Counted from the first letter of the stretch, positions 22,873 through 38,486 are shown. The stretch: DNA of 64,000 nt from Micropterix aruncella (GCA_944548615.1 OX155955.1:2248340-2312339); one strand, 5' to 3'. Notes: a model not told the origin generated them from the sequence alone. Made by a program: numbers and translations.

Positions 22873-23381
22873 CATCCCCAAAAGACAATTTTATTTAGAC
22901 TGATTGGATTTAAAATCGTTAATCTAGATTGAAATAGGTACTTAACGCAGATATTTAATAAACCCTATTCACCTAATTTCATATTGATAGGCAGTGTCAG
23001 TAAAAAGATAAACACTCAAGTTGGCATGTCAAAGCTAGTTCGTCAAAGTTAGTCAAAGCTGGTCAAAGCTAGTTCGTCCCTGAACGCCAATCTAGATCAC
23101 TTTATACCGGGCGAGAAACCACGGAATTTCATAATAACTAAACTTTATCGGGTCAAGTAAGTCATTTAACAAGTACATAACATTTACCTCCTGGTATTTG
23201 TATTGAGGCCAGCGAGTGTATTCCTAGTGTGTCCAAAAAAGTTGTGGAAAACTGATCGATACATTCCTTAAGCAAATGAAGTCATGCGTCATATTTTCTA
23301 TTTGATTAGACAAATAAAACGAGTCAATGTTTAAGTACTAATCATTCATTGGCCGTCATCAGGAGAATGAATCGTACAAAT
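22873..23381. other. gene-free segment with small tandem repeat
   Basis: 23025-23075 contains about four short units of GTCAAAGCTAGTTC-type sequence. Otherwise unremarkable; no gene. Confidence 0.5.
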
Positions 23382-23475
23382 AATAGTATTCAGAATAATT
23401 TTTAATAAGTGCAATATTTAAGAAATGAAAAGAAAGAGCCAAAAAAGCCACAAGAAATAAAAGTGACACGCAAGA
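23382..23475. repeat. direct repeat flanking LINE copy 2, left
   Basis: AAAGAAAGAGCCAAAAAAGC and CAAGAAATTAGA recur at about 24137-24193. The two copies bracket the LINE fragment at 23480-24063, about 715 bp apart. Confidence 0.7.
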
Positions 23476-23479
23476 AATT

Positions 23480-24063
23480 AGAATAAAGAATAAAAATATA
23501 GAATATTTATTTCTATTACAACCATTACCATTGTGTAGGACTAACCAATGTGTTACTCAAATGAGTATTAGTTACTCAAATTAACATATAATGATATACT
23601 GTAAATTACCCCAGAATTATTCTAATTAATAAAAGAGCGACTATAATATAACAACTGACAATGAAACAAATAGTACATTATATTAATAAATACGATGTTT
23701 GTTTCAATGTATGTATTTTAAAATGTCGTTATGCACATACATGTTGAATTTAGGGATGAATCACCCAAATGGATCTCTTGGAAATATGTTTTTATTTGCT
23801 TTTAAATGATCAGCCAATTTATTGAAAAGTTTAAGCCCTATGTAAAGACTAGTCGCCTGGAACTTGGCTGTAGGTGGTATGATCGGTTGGTGGTAATGGG
23901 TTTTATTTCTGGTATCATGCCGATGTACTTCCTCGTGGGATGTTGCCGAGCTCTTTCTGCGATAGAATTTGCAAAGAGCTTTTTGAGCATAAATCGCATA
24001 TACGGTCAATATCCCTAGTTTTTGGAAGCGTTCCCGATATGACTGGCCTGGACCGATACTCAC
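23480..24063 (-). mobile_element. LINE ORF2 3' end (C-terminal fragment), copy 2
   Basis: The minus-strand frame at 23761-24063 (100 residues) encodes SYRERFQKLGILTVYAIYAQ, then HDTRNK and LYIGLKLFNKLADHLK. This is the same C-terminal LINE ORF2 segment as in 20905-21375 but extends about 40 residues further upstream. It ends earlier than the other copy, at a stop after FPRDPFG, implying a disabling mutation. 23480-23760 is the 3' UTR-like part, with the shared GTGTAGGA and TACATGTTGA blocks in antisense. No reverse transcriptase domain remains. Confidence 0.82.
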
Positions 24064-24099
24064 TATAGCACGTATGGCTCATTTAAGCAATGATAGCAT

Positions 24100-24195
24100 T
24101 GAGAATAAATATTATTAGGTGCAGCATCTAAGAAATGCAAAGAAAGAGCCAAAAAAGCCACAACAAATTAAACCGACACAAGAAATTAGACGAAG
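24100..24195. repeat. direct repeat flanking LINE copy 2, right
   Basis: Second copy of 23382-23475 (AAAGAAAGAGCCAAAAAAGC, then ACAAGAAATTAGA). The copies are too long and too diverged for a simple target duplication; a segmental tandem duplication is more likely. Confidence 0.65.
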
Positions 24196-28229
<4,034 letters not shown>

Positions 28230-28589
28230 TACAAATTTTACTTACCCTGTAAATGTAACAAGTTTGTGCATAATTAGTGCTAACCGCGGAAGGAGGAATA
28301 ACTTCGTTTAAGGGAGTGAGTTGCGATGGTATGCGGAAGATAATATTCTAAGCAGATCAGAACAATCGATACAACCTGTCAACAATTAATGAAAAAATAC
28401 CATATCTGCGCATTTGCATCTTGATATTAATGATAAAAGCCAATGACATATAGCTGCTTCGTTGTAATTAGGATTACTATTTACCCTATAAATGCAACAG
28501 TTTTGTACATAATTAGTGCTAACCTGCGGAAGGTGAAATAACACCTTTTGGCGAGTTATTCGCGATCGTAGAACAGTCATCGATTACAA
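28230..28589. repeat. tandem repeat, 239-bp period, interrupted
   Basis: TACCCTGTAAATGTAACA at 28243 recurs as TACCCTATAAATGCAACA at 28482; CATAATTAGTGCTAACC follows both. A third part-unit (CAACCTGTCAACAATTTATG, CACATCTGCGCATTTTCGTC) resumes at 29300-29425 after the family C insertion. So at least 2.3 units existed before the element inserted into the second unit. Confidence 0.85.
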
Positions 28590-29290
28590 CGGGCGAACCA
28601 GTCACCCCAGGCTGGTATAACGGTATGTGATCTTTCTTTCAGCCGTGGGATGAGCGTAGAAGACTTTGGCACGGCAAAAACCTACCGTCCAGCAAACCCA
28701 CGAGCCCTCCAACGCCTTACGGCGATGCACTAGGAAGGTAACCCAGTGGGCAGTGAGGCTACCTCGTCCCCTGGGTACCAGTTTTGGTAGGATATCTCCG
28801 TCTAGAATTAACCTTCAGGATACCTTCTTCCTCCCGACTGGTTATGGGGCTAAGGTCGCTTACGCGGCCTCTACCTGCCGTAATTCAGCGGTGATTCAGT
28901 TTAAATCTATGGCGGGCCAAAGGCATCTTTTTCCCGGCTTTGAATTCATGATCAGGTAGCCTAATGGTCATTTCAAGAGTGGTTGACAGGTCAACATCCA
29001 GCCTAGCTGCTCAGGAAACAGTATATATCCACAGTCTCCAGACTCCTTCAGAAATTAGTCAGAGTGCAAAACCGATTGGCGTCGCCCAACGGTGCGCAAA
29101 CCGCCCAGTAGCGCCGGGATTCAATCCGAGAAAAAACCGATCCACCAGAAGTGAGGCCTGAGACGCGAGAGTCTTACCCGGAGTAGCCTTCCACACGAAG
29201 AGGCTTCTGTATAGGAGCTGAATCGTGAGTTCGGCCAATCCGAGAACAAAGTAGATCTTATGGCCCAAGCTGCACGAAACCATTCGCTAC
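28590..29290 (+). mobile_element. family C element, near full length
   Basis: Starts near GATTACAACGGGCGAACCAG and ends around CTTATGGCCCAAGCTGCACG and AAACCATTCGCTACC. It is similar along its length to 47082-47690 (minus) and more distantly to 37819-38476 and 55352-56035. It interrupts the 239-bp tandem repeat, which gives independent evidence for its ends. Short open frames within (for example 28666-28959) are not conserved between copies, so it is probably non-coding. Its class is not recognised. Confidence 0.8.
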
Positions 29291-29428
29291 CACCATTTTA
29301 AGCAAATCTGAACAATCTATGCAACCTGTCAACAATTTATGGAATAATACCACATCTGCGCATTTTCGTCTTGATTGTAATGATTAGAGCCCATGAATAG
29401 TAGCTGGTTTGTTATAATCGGGAAAGGA
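29291..29428. repeat. tandem repeat, 239-bp period, continuation
   Basis: TTTTAAGCAAATCTGAACAA, CAACCTGTCAACAATTTATG and TCTTGATTGTAATGATTAGA continue the second unit of the array begun at 28230 on the far side of family C. Confidence 0.8.
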
Positions 29429-30691
29429 CAAAAAGGAACGATAATTCAAATGTCTCAAGAATACAACGAATACCTTCTATTCTCTTTAAGTGAATACTAT
29501 AGTTAGGACACTATATTTTAGAAACATATGTAATATAGTTCGGAGTGCATATGTGCTCATCATCATGAATAGTTTTGTATTTTGATCGACTCAGCATCTG
29601 CATCCCGACAGATCTACAAATGCATTCGTTATACACGAGCAAGTGTGCGATGATTGCGGCGGGTCAGGTGGTCGCAGAGGAGCGATTCAAATGACGGAAA
29701 AAACGTCAGTGGCGGCAGCAGATAAAAAAGGGGAGGATCGGGGGCGGCGTCGGCGACGTGGGACCCACCGCAGCGCCGCTTCGCTCCGCCCCCTCCGATC
29801 TCGGCGTTTTTGGAAATGATAGCCCCCCGCGCCGCGTCCACCCCGACCATCACAAAACCCTCATCCGAGAAGATTTACGATTTACACGCGAAATCAACCA
29901 TAAAAGTAACCCTTTGACAGGGGAAACAATCGCTAGTGAAGAAATACCACAAATTACTTAACAAGTACCTAAATATGTTATTATAGATGGCCCAATAAAT
30001 TTCTATTAGTTTCGCCGGACATTGCCATTAGCGCAATCTGCATGTCGCCAGCATAGAAGGGTTGCCAAAACGGCCTGCGGCATTAAGTCATGTATTACCA
30101 CTCCTATAAAATAAATATTTTAGTAACGACGCAAGGCATGATGACAGTGACCAAATAACTGTAAAAAGAAATATAGTTTATGTATTTAAAGATTGAAAAA
30201 AAAATACTACAATTTCGAGATGGAGAACAACGACTGAACTGAATCATATAATAATACAAGAGGAAGTAGCGTTTACACATGAAGACCATTTGCTAAGTGG
30301 CATCATCATTGCGCACTGATGTCTCGGATCGCTGAGTGCGTGCCAGACGACAAAATTAAATAATAAGAGGAGCAAACCCACAAGGGAGGTCGCCTCCGTT
30401 CTCGATATCACTGGTATTAACGATAATTACTGCGATGTTGTGTCCCTCGATTTCGATGAAGTGAACAATAAGAGCGGACAAGGTGAACGGTAATTGAGAA
30501 CGGTGACCAATATGACTTTGGACGATAAAAAGAGCATTTACATATACTACACTCGTGACGAAGAGATATCGATACTTTCCCGAACGGGATGCGAGATGAC
30601 ATACATATGCGTGGCATAATTACGCCTCTTCAATGTATGTCGCTCTTGTCTGGCTTCCACGCGTAGACTGCTGCTTTCCATTACATAACCC
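29429..30691. other. gene-free segment with GC-rich island
   Basis: 29629-29880 is GC- and CpG-rich (GGCGGCGTCGGCGACGTGGG). GTTATTATAGATGGCCCAAT near 29978 repeats the tail seen at 4952. No gene recognised in the remainder. Confidence 0.4.
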
Positions 30692-31020
30692 ATGCAAATC
30701 GATGAAATCAATCCATTAGATCTCATCAATGAGGTGAACGATGCTGCGAGAATTGTCTCCGGCTGCCTCAAACCTACTCCCGTCGAAAACCTTTATCCGC
30801 TCATCGGCATCGCTCCTCCTGCAATACGTCGTGATCTCCCGGCTAATTCTGAATGCCTAACAAAGATATACACCTACTGCATGGGCAAGAACCTCACCAC
30901 AATCGCCTCGAATCGCGAAACTCATTCTTGTGACCGCACACCTCTCCAAGGCAGTCAATCTTCGAACCGCATCACTCAATGGAGGACTTCATGAAAGGAA
31001 GCGATAGCACAATCTCTCCT
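30692..31020 (+). mobile_element. LINE ORF2 C-terminal fragment (GCLKPTP type)
   Basis: The plus frame at 30692-30994 (100 residues) encodes AARIVSGCLKPTPVENLYPL, then IGIAPPAIRR. This is a well-known signature just downstream of the reverse transcriptase domain in jockey/RTE-like LINE ORF2 proteins (family knowledge). The frame then diverges, and the nucleotide sequence CGAACCGCATCACTCAATGG continues the similarity to 4478-4600. No RT catalytic motif is present. A dead fragment. Confidence 0.8.
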
Positions 31021-32284
31021 ATACCACCTGGCATACTTTCAACTACCTGATGGTAGGTGAGACTTATTTTCACCATCACGACAAAAGGAATAAATCCAAT
31101 CTTCACATAAACCGACAGCGACTTGACCAAGAACAATATAGTTTTATTCACCAAAATTGTTTTATAACAAGATTACAGACCACATCAAAAGCCTTGGGGA
31201 GGACCAATTTAAAAAGACAAGAAGGTAAGAAACCCAATTTATGGTAAAGGGAGTTTGAAAATTTTTAATTTATTTTCCATGCTGATGATACGTAAAATTT
31301 TTAAACATAATAAAACGATAGCTGACATCTTATTCCCATACAATTTATATTATGTACATTTACCAATGTTAAAAATTACGAAGGCATACTGCTGGATTAA
31401 CAATAAAAAATTTTATGTTGATAATTCTACATAGACTTTGCATTTCTATTTTAATCTATTATTTTACCTAACTATGAAAATCGCATTAGCATATTTTGTT
31501 TATTTATAGGTAGGTCATCTTGAATATAATATAACAGCTATAACAACTCTTATGACAGTTATGTTTTTAATAATTTAATTTTTAGCATTTCATTTTGTGA
31601 CGCATGTAGGAATGCCTATCCAATGGAGTAGTTCATTGTAGTGTGTTGTACTGAAAGTGTCAGGAACTGTATGATCTTGTAATGATATGGATTTAGAAGA
31701 TCTAAAATGGTCTGCATATATATATTGTAGTGATCGTTAGTCGTCTATCTTTATCGCATAATCCTCTATCCTTAATGATTTCGTATCATGGCTTCCCAGC
31801 TCTGGCATGCAGCTCCTTTGTCGAGTGAGAAGAATCCTTGATTGATTTTTTCGATTTCCTCTTTAGTCATAGCCGTAGATACATCGCGTGACTCGCTCCA
31901 TACGACATTTATCTTAAAAGCCCAGCATTGAATAGTCCTGATTTGACGTGGGCATGACAAATCGGGGCCATCCTCGCGGCGCGCAATGAATCATCCGTCG
32001 CCGCATCTGTTGCCGGTCGAAATGCGAAGCGGAGGTTCCTTTTTTACGCGTTTACAAACTAACTAATAAGTCGCCCCGACCTTTTAAGCGTCCCGTAAAT
32101 GATGCCCGTCCCGATGCCGGGGCCCCCGTCCCAAAATTAATGAAACGGAAAGGAAGATGTATCGTTTCAATTCGGACCGGAGGGGTTGCGCTCGTTTTTT
32201 GGTCGCGGCCGCGGACTGCTCGTTTTCTGCTCGTGTGGTCGCTCGTCAAACGTTACGCGGGCGAAGTTTTTTCTTAAATAATCA
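31021..32284. other. gene-free segment
   Basis: Mostly AT-rich; 31930-32240 is GC-balanced with small minus-strand frames of no recognisable content. No gene supported. Confidence 0.4.
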
Positions 32285-32655
32285 AACTTAGTACTGTTTT
32301 AAGGCTCCTGGGTGAACAGCCGGGCAAAGGATGCCGTGGTCCGCGATAGATTCGGTATATACACCGTTTCACCGCTTCGTAAGGGAGAGGACCGCGCAAG
32401 CGACCTCGAACTCGTAACCAATCGCGAGACTGGAGTAATCTGGTCGCAATTGGAAGTGAGGGCGTGAGTGTAAGCTCGCTGGGTAACATTCCTGGCTATC
32501 TCGCGGTTAAGGCGTTGGCCTCTTACGGGTTTTTGGCGGAGCTTGATGGTGGACTGTTCTGTCCTCAAGTCTTCTGCGCTCACTCCAGGGAGATAGAACG
32601 ACTAATCGTTAAAACTTCCTGAGATCACGGACTCGCCCGCTGTAGTCGAAAACCC
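32285..32655 (-). mobile_element. family C, 5' half
   Basis: Minus-strand copy starting near GACTACAGCGGGCGAGTCCG (about 32650) and running into CGAACTCGAGGTCGC-like and ACCGAATCTATCGCGGACCA sequence, closely matching 37819-38160. It stops near 32300, so the 3' half is missing. Loss of the 3' rather than the 5' half is unlike ordinary LINE truncation and suggests deletion. Confidence 0.8.
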
Positions 32656-33494
32656 AAGTTGCTTATTCTAATATGTTATCGTCGTTGCACTGCTGCCAGT
32701 GTCATGCGATGATCACGGCATCATTTTTAGGTGGTCGCTGCGTTGGTTTGGATTTCCGGAGCGGGTTCGCGGCTAATTCGTAGTTTGTGAATTCAGCAGG
32801 CCTCGGGCGCGGCGTGCATCATTAAAAGACGGAGAATCGGGTGCGCAGCGCGGCGGCTTCGTATGTGTGGCCTATGGGCGTTGGGCGCCCGTCGGACCAC
32901 CCGCGCGCCGAAGGCACGTGCCCCGCGACCGCGCCGCAAGGCCGCCGCCCTGAGGCCGATCGTCAACCGGGACGTCATTCAATGTCGCCGAGCCATCGGC
33001 TTGCGGCTATTACACATATAACTCCACATAGATCTTTACTGCTCTGTATAAGGGTGCTTTCACACGCGGCAACTCGTCGTTGCCACGGGTCACTACTACA
33101 TTAGATGCTTCGTTAATATATAACGCCAATCTACGTATGTTGTGAGACCTTGTACGAGCCAAAAAAAAAATGGAATTTGTATTGGTGTAAATCATTTTAC
33201 TGATCATTATTTTCGTGTCCCGTGGGCTCAAATTACAAAATGCAGTGGCATTTCGCAGGCATGAGTTGATGATGTTATCCGGTGATACCTCTTACGTGCT
33301 TAGAAGTAATTCCTCGCAAACAACCGTTAGAAACTTCGACAGTTAACATCTCTTAAACGAAGTTCTTCAGTTTTTTCCATGCCCCGAAAAGTTTGCTTTT
33401 TGGAATGTACGAGGTCTCACATATAGAGTGATGATATATTAAAAAATGTAATAGTAATTACCAGATTTTAGCAAATCTTTCGGAAAAAAGAATG
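32656..33494. other. gene-free segment with CpG-rich island
   Basis: 32780-33000 is strongly GC- and CpG-rich (GCGCGCCGAAGGCACGTGCC). Overlapping frames on both strands there have no domain. 33010-33494 is AT-richer and featureless. Confidence 0.4.
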
Positions 33495-34135
33495 GGCATT
33501 TTGGGCCCACTTTTCCAAAACCTGTAATTCATATACCAATTGAAAGATCTCTTTATGTATAACATTTATTAACACTACGACCACTGATCTTAATTATGAG
33601 CCGTTTCTGAGGTATATCCTACTAAATATGGCTAATTATCTGATACTCCTTAGGGTACCACACATCCAGGTATTGTATTTTAGTGTTTAAAGTAAACCGT
33701 CGCAGATACCCGAAAACATAAAGGACAAACTATATACTCCAAAAATTGCTCGAGTTTGTCAGCAGTATATGGAGGGGAAATACTTGGATATGGCATATGT
33801 TGATTGAACTCTGTAATGTGTCTCATGGTTTTATTGCCGCTCTGTTTACTGACGTAGGTAATATGCTAAGGTCAGCTGTTCAATAGGGTGTGTCCAGTGA
33901 CCGTACATTATAATATGGATCTTTTATGGATCTTCACTGCAAATAGTATATTTTATATAAATAATTGCTATTAGGGTTTTCGTGTAATTAGCCTTTTTTA
34001 AAAAGATTTCAAACTTCGAAACTCCGAAACGGCTCATAATCGAGGTAACTTGTAGTAGTCCTGAATATTTTACATAAATATATCTTTCCAATGGTAAATA
34101 CGTTATTGTTATTAAGACGGGGGCCCAGCGCCTAT
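33495..34135. mobile_element. TIR element, ~640 bp
   Basis: Left sequence TTGGGCCCAC, AATTGAAAGATCTCTTTATG and TTATGAGCCGTTTC is matched in reverse complement at the right (GAAACGGCTCATAA, CATAAATATATCTTTCCAAT, GGGGGCCCA). Arms of roughly 120 bp are imperfect. The interior contains no transposase. Family unknown; target duplication not evident. Confidence 0.55.
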
Positions 34136-35260
34136 ATAGTTTCCCCCGTTGCCTTTTGTTTTATTGACAATGGAAAAAGGGTTTATTAGAAATTGTCCTA
34201 TGAAGGGACCCAGCCCAGTGCCTGCGTCTTGAAAAGTACTCGTACGTTTCAACTTACTACTAGACTTAGATTTAGCTTATCGGGCTGTGATACCGCTATG
34301 TTTCTGCGATGGGTCGTTTGTAGCATCAGGTATGCAAATGGCAGGTCGCCGAGGGTGGTCATGGGAAGCGAGCGGCTCGGGAGAGAGCAAAGCGACGGTC
34401 GGCGCGGCAAGGAAGGCCTAGTCGCGTATTTAATTAGCCGAGGCGAGCGTTAATTGCAAACACGGGGACCGCCCGCGAGCGAGGACGGCGACGCATCGCG
34501 CACAAGGCGCCACACATCCCCGCGGATCAACATATCCTACTACCTTAGAGGAAGTGAGGAGTCAGACTCTCAGTACAAGTAAAAATCTCCGTGGTAAAAA
34601 GTCCTTCTAGGGAGTGAAGCCATGCGCAAGCATCGCTCCAGTATTTAGTATCCCATCAAAATACTATGGGCTTACAGGTACATCGAAGTGCTTTCACTAG
34701 TCCATGCAAAGTAGCATATTCTGATTTTTTGCAGGGTTGTAAATTTTGGGCTCCTGAACTTCGACCGCCCCGCACCGCGGCTCGAGCCGCCGCGCCATCT
34801 TAAAAAAAAATGGCGACCAAAATCAATTTCTGCAAAGTATCTCTTCCAGTTTGCTCTAAAGTCTAAAGCATACATAGAGAGAGACTCCAGAGTCTAGAGT
34901 CAAATAATCTTAGTGAATATTATAAAGGGGTAGAGCCCGTTTTTTGAGTTATGAAAAGTTTCCGAGTAAGACTTCGTTCATACAGAAGCTCCGTATTTAC
35001 AGGATCGTTTTTAACGGATCCGTCGCTATTGCAGGTGATGTTCACAAAGCATATTCTGTCGGTTTTGTTCTCTGCCGATCTTTATACAATCAACATTGTA
35101 TAAGCAAAAATAACCAACCAACCGCCATACATGATACAGTATACAGCGAAAATAACGGCTCGGTTCATGTGTAAAGGCACCCATACTTCTCCATACATCT
35201 TTAGGTACGGATCCGTTTTTTACTGTTCCTGCATCCAGTTTTTGATGACAAAACGGAATT
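34136..35260. other. gene-free segment
   Basis: 34300-34530 is GC-rich (CGAGCGGCTCGGGAGAGAGC). The remainder is mixed, with no recognisable gene or element. Confidence 0.4.
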
Positions 35261-35277
35261 GGGGGGGGGGGGGGGGG
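35261..35277. repeat. poly-G tract (17 G)
   Basis: Longest G/C homopolymer in the window, just upstream of a diverged family C copy. Confidence 0.95.
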
Positions 35278-35314
35278 CTTCGCTTTCTACTCACCAGTTT
35301 TGGTAATACTATTC

Positions 35315-35745
35315 CTTCCACTAGACTGGTCGCTGATCGAGGTAACTTGCTTAAGTTCTCTAATTGTTGTGAGTTATTACCGACATATGGCGCCCTTTGC
35401 TCGCGTGAGTCATCGGGATCGGGTGGCCAGCGGGTCATTTCTAAAGATAGGTGACGACAGGTCAACATCTACCCGATTTTTTAGAAAGCATACGTTTCCA
35501 GACTCCCCGGGTAATTCTCCGGATTCGACGATCCATACAAGTTCGAGGTCAGTACGCCCAGGGGCCTCCGGCGCATTGCAGATACACCTACTGCTCATGC
35601 ATGCAGAATACAAGTGTATTCCATTGAGGGATTATGGAGTAATTCGTCTCTTCGAGGAGGCTACCGGATGGGAGCTAATCCACGATTTGGGCCGACCAAC
35701 ATGAGCAACTGGCTATCGTGGCCCAAGCGGCGTAAAGGTAACACC
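35315..35745 (+). mobile_element. family C, diverged 3' portion
   Basis: Blocks TGGCGCCCTTTGCTCGC, GGTCATTTCTAAAGATAGG, ACAGGTCAACATCTACCCG, TTTCCAGACTCC and TGGCCCAAGCGG align in order with the other family C copies. The first third is missing. The 134-residue plus-strand frame here is not conserved in other copies. Confidence 0.6.
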
Positions 35746-35839
35746 TGCACAAGAGCTGGTAGAGGCTCACGTAAGTGACTTCGGATTCATTTAAGTTTCT
35801 TTATTGGTTACACGTTGCTGTCGATTAAAGATTCCGCTG

Positions 35840-36110
35840 ATATCGCACCTCCGATCAAATAGAGTAATAAATAATTCCAATTATGGTGTTTCTTTATAAA
35901 AATTATCGCCATTTCTCATTTTACACTCCCAAAAAGAGTCATAACTGTTACTTCAATAGTCCCATTGACGAAGTGGTGAACTGACAGCTATAACTCTTTT
36001 TGGGAGTGTAAAATGAGAAACGGCGATATTTTTTATAAAGAAACACCATATAAGCACCTCGAACTGGAATTGTTCGAGTTATTACTCTATTTGATCGAAG
36101 GTACGATATG
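35840..36110. mobile_element. foldback element, ~110-bp arms
   Basis: Left arm 35840-35949 and right arm 35987-36110 are inverted repeats: ATCAAATAGAGTAATAA, AATTCCA, GGTGTTTCTTTATAAA and TCATTTTACACTCCCAAAAA each recur as reverse complement. The loop is about 37 bases. No coding content. Confidence 0.85.
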
Positions 36111-36193
36111 CCCCATGGTCTTAAAGGGTTAAACGATTAGAAATATTGAAAAATTGCCAATGGTAGTCCTAATGTGATGGCTACCCACGGTAC

Positions 36194-37113
36194 CAAGGCC
36201 GTGCCCAGATTTTTTTTTCGGGGGGGGGGGTCCAAAAAAAAAAGACCGGCTAATTCAAATTCAATTTTATTACCCTTACATTATGACGGGAGAAGCCCGC
36301 CACTGAAAATACTGTAGGTACTAACTACTAACTAACATTTTCGTTTTCAAACCTTTAAACCTACAGATTTTTATTCATACACACCATCCACCACTTCCTA
36401 TTCGGCTTTTAACTTTATTTTGGAGTAATTTGCAGCAAAACAACATGAGTGACTGACTACTGCCGCGGCAACAGGAACAACATCGTCGTCATTATCAGTT
36501 TTTTTAATTATTTTAGGTAACTGTTCAAACATTAGACGTATCACGTACGTCAAACGTTTGTTACACCGTCTAATAGCAGGGCGCTGGCCATGCCAATCGT
36601 CCAATAATTGACTCAAGCGATGGAGACAAACATTTGAGTCTTGAGTCTTTTGACAGCTCTACGCTCTTTTCGATATGAGTGGAACGGATGGAAACTAACA
36701 CTTAAAAACATACCCGTGAACGCCCTAAAATTGCTCGGAAACGTTCTAAGCGCTGTCCGCTAACAGAGCTTTTGATGATATGACGAAGCACGACGCTGAG
36801 ATGAATGCGAGTGTCCAACTCTACTAGTTGACACTTGACTGCGCGGGATTTGTCGGTCCGACATCAAGGGTCTGTTATCGTATAGATTTCTACTGTCACT
36901 GAAATATCGTACTGCTGTTATTTCTTCCTCGATTTTAACCCGATAACATAGCTTAGCGGAATACCCCTAATGTATTTTTTGCACCCAAAAATCGATTTTA
37001 TCTAGTGTAAATCTATTTCATTTTGGAAAGTCGATTCTATCTAGTGTAAATCCATTTCATTTCGGGGGGGGGGGGTCCGGACCCCTCGACCTCCCCACCT
37101 GGGCACGGCCATG
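36194..37113. mobile_element. hAT-like non-autonomous element, 920 bp
   Basis: Ends are CAAGGCCGTGCCCAG and, inverted, CATGGCCGTGCCCAG. Immediately outside lie CACGGTAC (36186-36193) and CACTGTAC (37114-37121), an 8-bp target duplication with one mismatch, as expected of hAT elements. G runs sit near both ends (36220-36230, 11 G; 37064-37075, 12 G), each followed by TCC. A 35-bp internal tandem pair (GATTTTATCTAGTGTAAATC and relatives) lies at 36990-37060. A 72-residue minus frame at 36398-36616 has no recognised domain; an intact transposase is absent. Confidence 0.72.
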
Positions 37114-37804
37114 CACTGTACGATATATATATATATATATAAAACATTGCGAAAATCTGAGATAGGTACCTGAGTTGTGTGTCTTCGTGAGCAGAAAATT
37201 CAACAAAGTATTCTAGGAAACTGATCATCAACCGATGGCGTATTTCTGCATTCAGGTTACACTGTCAAGACTTACCTGGAACAACAGAAACATGGAAATT
37301 AGTCAAAATTTTAAAATAATATAAAATCGAAGAACAATGATTTTGATGAGTGGAGAGTGATGAGTTTTTGATAAATCTAAACACGTACTGATAGTTAAAA
37401 AACAAATTTTCTTTAATATCTTAGTTATAAAAGTGCGAGTTTATATCAAATCGATAATTTTGCAGTAGATGTAGCGCTTTGACAAAATCTTCCATGGTAA
37501 TTTCAATATTGACAATTTTATAATAATTGGTTCCTCGACTCTATACAAAGACAAAATACTTGAGTATCTTGGTATGGTCTCGTTATTATTATATCCTAAT
37601 ATTTTTGTGTATTCATAGCATTTTTACAACTTTTTATTTACCTTGCAATGTAGGTTAGTATGTATGCTTGTTTTAGGTCAAATCTTGCAAGCTGAATTAG
37701 AACCACTTCCTTAATTTATCCTATCCTATGAATTTATCCTATGAAGTTGAAATTTTACACGTTGGTTCAGTTTCGATGACAATGCATTTTTATGGTGAGC
37801 ATGG
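37114..37804. other. gene-free segment
   Basis: Short (AT)n run at 37122-37141, then AT-rich DNA without genes or recognised repeats. Confidence 0.45.
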
Positions 37805-37818
37805 CCTGATTCTACAAC

Positions 37819-38476
37819 TAGGGTTGTCGACTACAGCGGGCGCCGTCACCTCAGGAAGTTTTAACGATTAGTCGTTCCATCTCCCTGGAGTGAGCGCAGA
37901 AGACTTGAGGACAAATCAGTCCACCGTCTAGCTCCGCCACAACCCCGTAAGAGGCCAACGCCTTAACCGCGAGATAGCCAGGAGTGTTACCCGGCGGGCC
38001 TACACTCACGCCCTTACTTCCAATTGTGACCAGATTACTCCGGTCTCTCGATTGGTTACGAGTTCGAGGTCGCTTGCGCGGTCCTCTCCAGCGGTGAAAC
38101 GGTGTTTACCGAATCTATCGCGGACCACAGCGTCCTTTGCCCGGCTGTTCACCCAGGATCGGGAAGCCGATGGTCATTTCAAGAGCAGTCGCCGAAAGGT
38201 CCGCAACCACCCCCGCTCTATAGGAAACAGTACTGCTTCCAGACTCCCCCGACTGTTAGTCAGAGTGCACAGTCGATTGGCTTACGCCGCACGGTGCGCA
38301 GACCGTCCAGGAGCGCCAGAAGGTTGATTCCCAGGGGATACTAGCCATAAGGCCAGAGTCCTACCCAGGCTCGCACTTCATGCGTGGAGGCCGTCGGATA
38401 GGTGTTGACCCGTGAGTGTGACCAACCCTGAACAGAATGGGTCTTCGTGGCCAACTCAGCAAGGGCCCATTAACTC
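37819..38476 (+). mobile_element. family C element with 14-bp flanking duplication
   Basis: Starts around TAGGGTTGTCGACTACAGCG and ends AAGGGCCCATTAACTC. CCTGATTCTACAAC occurs at 37805-37818 and 38477-38490, an exact 14-base duplication. The 658-bp element shares GCGGACCACAGCGTCCTTTG-type and TTTCCAGACTCC-type blocks with all other copies. No poly(A) tail is present. Caution: the right flank belongs to a 120-bp tandem array and the left may be a diverged unit, so part of the flanking identity could be pre-existing. Confidence 0.8.
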
Positions 38477-38486
38477 CCTGATTCTA

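Noticed and set aside
28990..29130. tRNA-like A and B boxes inside family C (GGATTCAATCC)
   Set aside because: The B-box match is not conserved in the other copies and the A-box match is poor; not enough to call family C a SINE.
28666..29161. Open frames in the family C copy
   Set aside because: The corresponding positions in other family C copies do not keep the same frames, so coding is unlikely.
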